A DNA stretch of 5,808 nt from Treponema sp. (GTDB lineage: Bacteria > Spirochaetota > Spirochaetia > Treponematales > Breznakiellaceae): contig JAISND010000251.1 of NCBI GenBank assembly GCA_031276615.1, forward strand, positions 1 through 5,808, given 5' to 3'. Position numbers and translations under genes: made by a program. Of this stretch, positions 1-5,764 are shown piece after piece (position 1 is the first letter of the stretch; the number at the start of each line of letters is the position of its first letter). A model generated the notes under the pieces. That model ran no database searches. It saw nothing but the letters and a program-made list of their open reading frames with translations, and was not told the DNA's origin.

Positions 1-374
1 CCCGCGACGGTGTCATTTATTCGCAGAAAGCCGTTGTCAATATAACGGGGAAGGTCATTCTGCACATAACCGGGATCTACCCTTACGGGGCTGTTGTCCA
101 GATAGCTTAAGTCGAATACTACCGTATCGGCGCCCATCTCCCGCAGAAATACAATAGCGTCCGCGAGGACATCCCTTGTCCAGGGGAAGATGCCCACGTT
201 TTCTATGGAGCCGTCGTCAATCTTGATGATGAGTATCCTGTCATCTTCACTCAGCGGGGGCAGGGCGCCAAGGTACAGATCAAAGACCCTGTGATCGAGG
301 GTCGTAAAAAAGAAAAGGGAACAAAGAACGGAAATCAATACCGGTACAAAAAGAAACTTGTATTTCTTCAGCAT
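1..374 (-). CDS. CHASE2-domain membrane sensor protein, N-terminal part (possibly a nucleotide cyclase)
   Basis: Only the first 124 codons and two further bases are present; the gene continues beyond the left edge. The ATG at 374-372 is preceded by AGGAGAGG (about 382-389), a strong ribosome binding site at good spacing. The product starts MLKKYKF and has one hydrophobic segment at about residues 7-25, which should act as a signal anchor. An extracytoplasmic region follows that looks like the start of a CHASE2 domain: FDLYLGALPPL, then ILIIKIDDGSIENVGIFPWTRD (about 47-68), then GADTVVFDLSYLD (about 81-93). The I-D-D-x-S-I and PW-x-R pattern is typical of CHASE2. In that family the domain is normally followed by further transmembrane helices and a cytoplasmic output domain, which may be a guanylate/adenylate cyclase, kinase or GGDEF domain. 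In treponemes I would expect a cyclase, but the output domain lies outside the window, so that is inference. The ligand is unknown. Confidence 0.8.
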   Translation of the reverse strand, partial: MLKKYKFLFVPVLISVLCSLFFFTTLDHRVFDLYLGALPPLSEDDRILIIKIDDGSIENVGIFPWTRDVLADAIVFLREMGADTVVFDLSYLDNSPVRVDPGYVQNDLPRYIDNGFLRINDTVA

Positions 375-399
375 TTTTCAGCCTCTCCTGAATAAATTG

Positions 400-429
400 G
401 CTGTTCCAAAACTTCATTTTTGGAACAGC
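400..429 (-). terminator. Perfect 12-bp stem-loop between the transporter and CHASE2 genes; possible terminator or repeat copy
   Basis: GCTGTTCCAAAA (400-411) is exactly complementary to TTTTGGAACAGC (418-429), with a six-base loop. The hairpin starts 10 bases after the transporter stop codon (440-442). Read on the minus strand it is followed by CAATTTATTC, which is T-rich but not a clean T run, so termination would be weak or partial. The same GTTCC/AAAA design recurs at 5278-5311 and, in modified form, at 5340-5363. It may therefore be a member of a dispersed hairpin repeat family rather than a purpose-made terminator. It ends just upstream of the ribosome binding site of the CHASE2 gene. 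Confidence 0.55.
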
Positions 430-439
430 TTCCCTGGAT

Positions 440-2116
440 TTATCTTACCATTGTAGCCGCTATATCGAAACAATAGTCGCCGAGTTTTTCGATGCGGCGG
501 ACCAGGTCGATAAAGAGGAGTTCTGTTTTTACGTCGACACCCGCTTCAATGCGCTTGCGGCCCAGCTTGCGGAGCCTGTTGCGGGACCTGTCGATCTTCT
601 CCTCAAGTTCGCGGGCATGATCAATCTGTTCCGGCGTCAGGCGCCGTCCCAGGTATTTGCGCACCAGGGAAAGAAAATCTTCCACAAGGTTCAAATAGGG
701 GACAAGGGCTTCCATTTCCCTGCCTTTGAAGATACGGTTCTTCCGGACGCTCCGTTCAAGCAGAAGGCCGACGCTGTAGCAGTCGTCGGTCATGTCCTCA
801 AGATCGGCAATTATGCGCAGAAGCCGCGACACCCGGCGTTCCGAACGGGGATTGAGCTGCTCGCGGGTACATTCGATAAGAAACGAGGTAAGGGTTTCGC
901 GCATTTCATCGGCGTATGCTTCCTTCCTTTTCATTTCCGCGGTAAGGGCGGTAACGGCTTCTTCCCTGTTTTCGTTTTCACGCAGGGTTTTCAGCATCGC
1001 GCTTGCCTGGGCGTACATGGAGGAGGCAATGCCCGCCATGTCCCGAATCTCCTTTTCCGCCCGCAGAACGCCAAGTTCCGGCGTATCCTGCAGGGAAGCG
1101 GATCGGAATACAAAGTGATAGTGATCGGATATTTCGTTTTCCGGCGCCGCATCGTTTTTGATGATAAAACAGACCAGGCCGGCGAACTGTCTGACAAAGG
1201 GGATAAATATAAGCGTACAGAAAATATTGAACACCGAATGGAACATCGCAAGATGCGCGGCCACGCCGGTTCCGTCCGGGGAGCCGGGGGTAAAGATATC
1301 GACCAGCATAAGGAGCGGCCTGAAAAGCATCAGCACAATAAGGCTGCCCGCCACGTTAAAGAGTACATGTACCAGCGCGGTCTGCTTTGCCGCCGTCCGC
1401 GCGCCGATGGCGGCGAGTATCGCGTCGATGGTGGTGCCGATGTTGGCGCCCAGGATCATGGCGGCTGCCATTTCGTAATTGATGACCTGCCTGAAGGCCA
1501 GGGTGATTACCAGGGTAATGGAGGCGGCGGAAGAGTGGATCAGAAGGGTTACCACCGTTCCGATTCCGAGGCTTAATAAAATCGCGGTAAGGCCCATCCT
1601 GGAAACTTTCCCGATGGATTCAAGCGAATCGGGACTGACGGCGGGCAGCGATTCGTTGAGGAGCTGCAGCCCCAGAAAGATAAAGCCGAACCCCAGAAAG
1701 GCCTCGCCCCAGGCCTGGTGCTTCCATTTGAGCGTCCTGACGAGGAAGCCGATGCCGATGGCGGGCAGGGACAGGGAGGCGATGTCAAAATTAAAACCGA
1801 CGAGGGAAACAATCCAGGCCGTGGTGGTGGTGCCGATATTGGCCCCCATGATTACCCCGATGGCCTGGGTCAGGGTAAGGAGGCCGGCGTTTACAAAGGA
1901 CACCAGCATGACCGTGGTGGCCGAGGATGACTGTACCAGGGTGGTTACCACAAAACCGGTAAGGACGGCGACAAAGCGGTTCCGGGTCATAAAGTTGAGG
2001 GCCTGCTGCAGCCGATCCCCGGCGGCCTGCTGAACGCCGTCGCTCATCACCTTCATCCCGTACAGGAAAAGGCAAAGACCGCCGCTTACCCGGAGTAAAA
2101 CCATAACCATTGTCAT
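440..2116 (-). CDS. Na+/phosphate cotransporter family membrane protein with C-terminal PhoU-like domain
   Basis: Predicted sodium-coupled phosphate (or related anion) transporter of the inner membrane, NptA/YjbB type; 558 residues from the chosen start, a normal length for this fusion family. The membrane half shows the two inverted repeats of the Na_Pi_cotrans family. Repeat one has VQSSSATT (61-68) and GANIGTTTTA (91-100). Repeat two has IHSSAASIT (193-201) and GANIGTTID (223-231). The family-like FHSVFNIFCTLIF stretch is at about 292-304. Residues about 345-557 are charged and helical and resemble PhoU, ending in FIDLVRRIEKLGDYCFDIA (535-553). The second QSSS motif is altered to HSSA. Start choice: the ATG at 2116 puts GGLCLFLYGMK at the usual distance from the N-terminus, but it lacks a clear ribosome binding site. 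The in-frame ATG at 2170 has GAAGG six bases upstream and would add 18 residues. A TTG at 2236 is also open. It lies downstream of smc on the same strand. Transport function is confident at family level; substrate and direction are not visible. Confidence 0.88.
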   Translation of the reverse strand: MTMVMVLLRVSGGLCLFLYGMKVMSDGVQQAAGDRLQQALNFMTRNRFVAVLTGFVVTTLVQSSSATTVMLVSFVNAGLLTLTQAIGVIMGANIGTTTTAWIVSLVGFNFDIASLSLPAIGIGFLVRTLKWKHQAWGEAFLGFGFIFLGLQLLNESLPAVSPDSLESIGKVSRMGLTAILLSLGIGTVVTLLIHSSAASITLVITLAFRQVINYEMAAAMILGANIGTTIDAILAAIGARTAAKQTALVHVLFNVAGSLIVLMLFRPLLMLVDIFTPGSPDGTGVAAHLAMFHSVFNIFCTLIFIPFVRQFAGLVCFIIKNDAAPENEISDHYHFVFRSASLQDTPELGVLRAEKEIRDMAGIASSMYAQASAMLKTLRENENREEAVTALTAEMKRKEAYADEMRETLTSFLIECTREQLNPRSERRVSRLLRIIADLEDMTDDCYSVGLLLERSVRKNRIFKGREMEALVPYLNLVEDFLSLVRKYLGRRLTPEQIDHARELEEKIDRSRNRLRKLGRKRIEAGVDVKTELLFIDLVRRIEKLGDYCFDIAATMVR

Positions 2117-2124
2117 ACCAGGGC

Positions 2125-2130
2125 ATATTA
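2125..2130 (-). promoter_or_regulatory. Possible -10 element directly upstream of the transporter ATG
   Basis: On the minus strand TAATAT ends eight bases before the ATG at 2116, inside an AT-rich patch (about 2117-2160) that stands out from the GC-rich surroundings. If used, transcription would begin at or next to the ATG and give a nearly leaderless message, which would explain the missing ribosome binding site. No good -35 box is present: TTCCAT lies 17 bases upstream and matches the consensus poorly. This is weak evidence. Confidence 0.2.
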
Positions 2131-2252
2131 CCAGTTTTTTTATCAAAATGGAAGGATGAATACCCGGCATGGACGGCCTTCGCGCGCTGAAAAAGATCAG
2201 GACGAAAGCAGGCGGAAAAACACTCCGATATTTCAACCCCCGGCGGGGAACT

Positions 2253-5213
2253 TCATTCCGGCTTTCTGGCGCGTATGGGACGCAGGTCGGTGTCTTTTAC
2301 CCTGGAGGGATCATCAATGCCGGCGGGAAGCTCCCGGCCTTCCTCGTATTCCACGTCCTCTTCTTCAAACAGCCCGGCCTGGGGGGGCGCCGCGTCGGTT
2401 CTGGCAACTTCGTCGTTCTCAAGGCGGACCGAGATAACCTTGGTAACGCCGGACTCTTCCATGGTAACGCCGAGGAGAGTGCCCGCGCCGATGACGGTTT
2501 TCCTGTTATGGGTAATTATGATGAACTGGCTTGTGCCGCTGAACTCGCGGAGGAGCTGCACAAAGCGGCTGACGTTCTGCTCGTCGAGGGCGGCGTCGAT
2601 CTCGTCGAGGAGGCAGAAGGGGCTGGGCTTTACCATGTAAGTGGCAAAAAGCAGGGCCACCGCCGTCATGGAGCGCTCGCCGCCGGAGAGCAGGCTGATA
2701 TGCTCCAGCTTTTTGCCGGGCGGCTGGGCGAAAATTTCTATGCCCGATTCCAGAACGTGGTTCGGGTCGGAAAGATGAAGCTCCGCCCGGCCGCCGCCAA
2801 AGAGACGGCGGAACATATTGTGAAAATTTTTCCGTATCCTGTTGTAGGTGTTGACGAAGATATCCGAAGATTCGGTGCGTATCTCCGAGGTAAGGTCCTC
2901 AAGGTCTTTCCTGGCTTTTTCAAGATCGGCCATCTGGCTGCTGAGGAAATCGTAGCGTTCCCTGATTTCGATAAATTCTTCCGGGGCCATAAGGTTTACG
3001 GAACCAAGCTCGCGCATCTGCGCCCGTGAGGCAGCCAGCTTTTCCCGAAGTTCCGCGGGAAGGGCGGTGATTGTAAATATCCGTTCCTCAAATTCCATTA
3101 AATCCCTTGAGTGGGTTTCGCGGAAGTTGTCCTGGATGTTTTTTATCTCCGTTTCCGCCTGCACAAGCTCAAGGTGAATCTTCTCAAGCGATTCCTGCAC
3201 TTTGGCCAGCTCCGCCGTCCGCTTTTTGATCAGTTCCTGCCTGCCCGCGACATCCCTGTTCTGCTTTTGAATGTCCTTCTCAAGCTTTTCAAGATCGGCG
3301 GTGAGTTTCTTTCCCTTTTGTTCTATTTCCGCAATTTCTTCTTCGGTGTCCCTGATCCTTTCGTCGATTTCCTCCAGGCGCCGGCGGTCAAGAAAAAGTT
3401 CGTCCCGGATGTTCTTGAGCAGCGCCTCCTGGCCGGCAAGCTCCCGCCGTATAAGGCGCGCCTGTTCTTCGGCGGACTGCGCCTGGGCGCCCATCTGCGC
3501 CCTGCCGACCCGCAGGTCCTCCAGGGTTGCCCGGTATTCGTCGATCTTCGCGCCCAGGCTGACGTTGTCGCCCCTGAGGGTTCTGATGCTTTCGCGTCTT
3601 TCTTCCATGCCGTCCCTGGCGTTCCGTATCTTCGCGTCAAGGGCGCGTTTTTTGGTGATGATCCCTTCGGGGGCGAGAAACTCGTCGATGAAGGCCGGCG
3701 TTGTTTTCCGGTAACTTTCAAAAAGGGCGCCGGCCCTGTCCGCGTCCGCCGCCGCGTCTGCCAAGCCCGCGGCAAGCGTTTCGGCGAGGCGCGTCAGCTC
3801 CTCCGGATCAAGGCCGCCCCCGGCGGCGGCCCGTTCCGCGCAGGCCGCCAGATCGCGGAGAAGGGTTTCGCGGCCGGAGAGCAGGGTGCGCAGCCTACCG
3901 AGGGTCCCGGCAAGGGCGGCCTCGGCGCCGCGCCGTTCCGCCGCGGAATAGCCCGCTTCCCTCAGGCCCGTGTCCAGGGCCGCTACAATGTCGTCGGTTA
4001 TCTTTTCAAGTTCCTTCCCGTGGACGGCCTGCTCCTTTTCGAGGGAACGTATCTCTTCCTCCATCCTGAGCACGGCCTTTTCGTTTTCGCCGATCCGCGC
4101 CGCCGCAAGCTGGATATTCTCCTCAAAGGCTCGGATGTTGTTTTCTATGCCGGCGGCCTTTTTGCGCAGATCCCGAACCACGCCGTCCTGCTCCTCCGCG
4201 TCCCCGGTCAGCTCGCCAATCCTGATCCCCGCCTGTTTCTCCCGGCCTTCGTTCTGTTCCGCCCTGATCTTTATCGTGCCCCGCTGCTCGCCAAGGAGCC
4301 GCGCTTCCTTTTCACGGGAATTTTTTTCCAGGGCAAGGCCGTAGATATTTTTCTGAAATTCCACCAACTGCCCTTCCATGGAGTTTACTTCATCCATGTT
4401 TTCTTCCAGGGCCTTGTGGTCCGCTTCCATCTCGCCGCGGATTCTGTCGCGCTCAAGGCTGCGGCGGTTCAGGGTTTCCTTCCGCTCATCCCGTTCGTAT
4501 TTGAAATGCTTGAGGCGCAGAAGCTGGATATCCAGTTCGTAATTGAAAATTTCGTCCCGCAGGGCGCGGTATTTGAGGGTCTTTTCCGACTGCACCCTGA
4601 GGCTGTCGTAACCGCGTTTTACCTCACCCAGTATAAGCTCAACCTGGCGCATGTTCTCTTCGGTCTTTGCCAGATTCCGCCCGGCCTCGGCGCCGCGCAC
4701 TTTAAAGCGCGTGATTCCCGCGGCCTCCTCAAAGAGGTAGCGCCGTTCGTCGGGTTTGGAGGAGAGAATCTGATCGATCTTTCCCTGCTCCATTACCGAG
4801 TAGGCCGCCTTGCCTACGCCGGTGTCCCAGAAAAGCTCCCGTATCTCCTTGAGCCTGACCGGCGCCGTATTGATGAAATACTCGCTTTCGCCGGAGCGGT
4901 AGAGGCGCCGTTTTATTTCAACCTCGGGCATGTCCAGGGGCAGGAGTCCCGCCTCGTTTGCGAGGGTCAGCGTGACTTCGGCGACGTTCAGGGCTTTGCG
5001 GTTCTCCGTCCCGTTGAAGATGACGTCTTCCATTTTTTCGGCCCGCAGGGATTTTGAACCCTGTTCCCCCAGCGCCCATTTGACGGCGTCGACCACGTTT
5101 GATTTTCCGCAGCCGTTGGGCCCCAGCAGCGCGGTGATGCCGTCGCAGAATTCGACTTCGGTACGGTCGGCGAAGGACTTGAAGCCTAATATGGTAAGGT
5201 GTTTCAGAAACAA
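2253..5213 (-). CDS. smc: Chromosome segregation protein SMC, short form without recognisable hinge domain
   Basis: ATPase that organises and segregates the chromosome, normally a dimer working with ScpA and ScpB. Start: TTG at 5213, with GGAG (5220-5223) six bases upstream, giving (M)FLKHLTILGFKSFADR, the classic SMC N-terminus. The frame stays open to 5537, but that stretch is hairpin-rich and unlike SMC. Head motifs are complete: Walker A GPNGCGKSN (31-39), Q-loop near Q143 (VMEQGKIDQIL), FEEAAGITRFK (161-171), signature LSGGERSMT (842-850), Walker B FCLLDEIDAALDE (866-878, catalytic E871) and the H-loop histidine H902 (THNR). The two arms (about 170-430 and 525-715) are rich in Glu, Lys and Arg, as in coiled coils. 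The product is 986 residues against about 1,180 for typical bacterial SMC. The usual hinge of roughly 120-180 residues with its Gly-rich and AIE.ALG-like motifs is absent. An Ala-rich segment (411-500) and FLAPEGIITKK (512-522) sit there instead. No CxxC zinc hook is present. An acidic tail of about 55 residues follows the head. No frameshift is seen. Confidence 0.95.
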   Translation of the reverse strand: MFLKHLTILGFKSFADRTEVEFCDGITALLGPNGCGKSNVVDAVKWALGEQGSKSLRAEKMEDVIFNGTENRKALNVAEVTLTLANEAGLLPLDMPEVEIKRRLYRSGESEYFINTAPVRLKEIRELFWDTGVGKAAYSVMEQGKIDQILSSKPDERRYLFEEAAGITRFKVRGAEAGRNLAKTEENMRQVELILGEVKRGYDSLRVQSEKTLKYRALRDEIFNYELDIQLLRLKHFKYERDERKETLNRRSLERDRIRGEMEADHKALEENMDEVNSMEGQLVEFQKNIYGLALEKNSREKEARLLGEQRGTIKIRAEQNEGREKQAGIRIGELTGDAEEQDGVVRDLRKKAAGIENNIRAFEENIQLAAARIGENEKAVLRMEEEIRSLEKEQAVHGKELEKITDDIVAALDTGLREAGYSAAERRGAEAALAGTLGRLRTLLSGRETLLRDLAACAERAAAGGGLDPEELTRLAETLAAGLADAAADADRAGALFESYRKTTPAFIDEFLAPEGIITKKRALDAKIRNARDGMEERRESIRTLRGDNVSLGAKIDEYRATLEDLRVGRAQMGAQAQSAEEQARLIRRELAGQEALLKNIRDELFLDRRRLEEIDERIRDTEEEIAEIEQKGKKLTADLEKLEKDIQKQNRDVAGRQELIKKRTAELAKVQESLEKIHLELVQAETEIKNIQDNFRETHSRDLMEFEERIFTITALPAELREKLAASRAQMRELGSVNLMAPEEFIEIRERYDFLSSQMADLEKARKDLEDLTSEIRTESSDIFVNTYNRIRKNFHNMFRRLFGGGRAELHLSDPNHVLESGIEIFAQPPGKKLEHISLLSGGERSMTAVALLFATYMVKPSPFCLLDEIDAALDEQNVSRFVQLLREFSGTSQFIIITHNRKTVIGAGTLLGVTMEESGVTKVISVRLENDEVARTDAAPPQAGLFEEEDVEYEEGRELPAGIDDPSRVKDTDLRPIRARKPE

Positions 5214-5219
5214 CGTAAA

Positions 5220-5223
5220 CTCC
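5220..5223 (-). promoter_or_regulatory. Ribosome binding site that decides the smc TTG start
   Basis: GGAG on the minus strand, six bases before TTG 5213. It supports this start over upstream in-frame candidates such as the ATG at 5315. That ATG has AAAGGG directly abutting it with no spacer, and the codons between it and 5213 run through a hairpin. Confidence 0.7.
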
Positions 5224-5277
5224 GTATAGACCGCCCGCGGGTACCGGGGCGGAGTCCGCCAGTTTTCAGGGTATCCG

Positions 5278-5311
5278 GGCCTGTTCCAAAAACCGAATTT
5301 TCGGAACGGCC
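5278..5311 (-). repeat. Stem-loop in the smc leader, second copy of the GTTCC-AAAA hairpin family
   Basis: GTTCCAAAAA (5283-5292) faces TTTTCGGAAC (5298-5307) across a five-base loop. GGCC on each side (5278-5281 and 5308-5311) extends the stem if T5282 bulges out. The A5288/C5302 mismatch on the plus strand becomes a G-U pair in minus-strand RNA, so the structure fits an RNA read in the smc direction. It lies 65 bases upstream of the smc start. Its core matches the hairpin at 400-429, so it may be a dispersed repeat, a leader structure, or both. Confidence 0.6.
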
Positions 5312-5339
5312 TCATCCCTTTTTGTTTTTTGCGGAACTT

Positions 5340-5363
5340 GTCCGAAAACCGGAGTTTCCGGAC
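5340..5363 (-). repeat. Stem-loop in the smc leader, diverged third copy of the hairpin family
   Basis: GTCCGAAAAC (5340-5349) faces GTTTCCGGAC (5354-5363) around a four-base loop. As minus-strand RNA all ten positions pair, with A5345/C5358 becoming G-U. It shares the CC-purine-AAA core with the hairpins at 5278-5311 and 400-429. Between this hairpin and the next, 5324-5336 (GTTTTTTGCGGAAC-like on the plus strand) looks like a lone third arm that could compete for pairing. Confidence 0.55.
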
Positions 5364-5369
5364 GACTCT

Positions 5370-5399
5370 AATGTAGCATTGAGGCCGGACTCCGTTCAA
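5370..5399 (-). promoter_or_regulatory. Candidate sigma-70 promoter for smc
   Basis: On the minus strand TTGAAC (5399-5394) and TACATT (5375-5370) are separated by 18 bases; each matches four of six consensus positions. Transcription would start near 5363, which is the first base of the stem-loop at 5340-5363, leaving a leader of about 150 bases before smc. Matches of this quality arise by chance, so this is the best visible candidate rather than a secure call. Confidence 0.35.
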
Positions 5400-5427
5400 G
5401 CGCCGCGGAGGCAGGGCGGGCGTCACA

Positions 5428-5612
5428 GGTAAAAACTCAAACCAGTATACTTTGCCGCGGGTACCCCTGCCTGGCCGGGGGCTAGACGGTCGTGGCCTTC
5501 TTTTACGCACGCTTTGGCGTGGCCTTTTCTCCCTCACGCCGTGCGCCCCCGGTCAGGCAGGAGGTACCCGTGGTACAGACATTTGTTTTAAGCTTTCGTC
5601 AAAGTTTTTACC
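5428..5612. repeat. Large nested inverted repeat upstream of smc
   Basis: Three nested sets of arms share nearly the same centre. Outer: GGTAAAAACT (5428-5437) against AGTTTTTACC (5603-5612). Middle: 5458-5482 against 5545-5570, giving 25 base pairs with one bulged base (A5562) and one wobble (G5474/T5553); its ends are GGGTACC/GGTACCC. Inner: GGCGTG (5516-5521) against CACGCC (5535-5540), with GCAC (5507-5510) against GTGC (5541-5544). The wobble is G-U in plus-strand RNA but a C/A mismatch in minus-strand RNA. No open reading frame of credible composition lies inside. It could be a small non-autonomous mobile element, a structured RNA, or a cruciform or protein-binding site; the sequence does not decide. 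Confidence 0.65.
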
Positions 5613-5622
5613 AGTCCGCCAT

Positions 5623-5664
5623 AAACAGGGAAGAACCAAGGTACAGGGCACCCTGTTTTTCCCC
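5623..5664. repeat. AAACAGGG...CCCTGTTTTTCCCC repeat, copy 1 (short form)
   Basis: Starts AAACAGGGAAGAACCAAGG and ends CCCTGTTTTTCCCC. It contains inverted pairs: AAACAGGG (5623-5630) or ACAGGG (5643-5648) can each pair with CCCTGT (5651-5656), and GGGAA (5628-5632) with TTCCC (5659-5663). On the plus strand the stem is followed by five T, which resembles an intrinsic terminator, but no plus-strand gene leads into it here. Copy 2 follows 83 bases on. Confidence 0.7.
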
Positions 5665-5705
5665 GCCCGGGTACTTTCTCCCGGTACATGCGCTCACCCT
5701 GCCGG

Positions 5706-5764
5706 AAACAGGGAAGAGTCAAGATACAGGGCAATGTGCGGTGGCTGGCACCCTGTTTTTCCCC
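5706..5764. repeat. AAACAGGG...CCCTGTTTTTCCCC repeat, copy 2 (long form with 17 extra bases)
   Basis: The first 28 bases (5706-5733) match copy 1 at 25 positions, and all three differences are transitions. The last 14 bases (5751-5764) match exactly. Between them are 17 extra bases (5734-5750) absent from copy 1. GGCA ends both the left flank (5730-5733) and the extra piece (5747-5750). The ACAGGG/CCCTGT pairing is kept (5726-5731 with 5751-5756), with a longer loop. Confidence 0.7.

Noticed and set aside
617..1576. Plus-strand open frame opposite the transporter gene
   Set aside because: It is a shadow of the transporter. The translation is low in recognisable structure, and the minus-strand product has clear family motifs.
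2236..2252. CCCC-GCC-GGGG as a terminator after smc
   Set aside because: Only four base pairs, and no T run follows on the minus strand.
2169..3029. Plus-strand open frame spanning the smc 3' end and the gap before the transporter
   Set aside because: It overlaps the conserved C-terminal SMC head on the opposite strand and has no motif or convincing ribosome binding site.
3111..5057. Long open frame on the plus strand opposite smc
   Set aside because: It is antisense to a strongly conserved gene and its translation has no domain character. High GC in the coding strand often leaves such antisense frames open.
5214..5537. In-frame N-terminal extension of smc up to 5537, including an ATG at 5315
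   Set aside because: The extension is Arg/Pro-rich, unlike any SMC N-terminus, and runs through hairpins. TTG 5213 has a proper GGAG site and gives the conserved FLKHLTILGFKSFADR start.
5545..5570. GGTCAGG within the palindrome as a hint of a 4.5S (SRP) RNA
   Set aside because: The diagnostic GGAAGGAAGCAGCC-like stretch of SRP RNA is absent, and the stem lacks the typical internal loops.
5642..5664. Intrinsic terminator on the plus strand (stem followed by five T)
   Set aside because: No plus-strand gene in the window leads into it, and the inner loop would be only two to four bases. It is better explained as part of the repeat.
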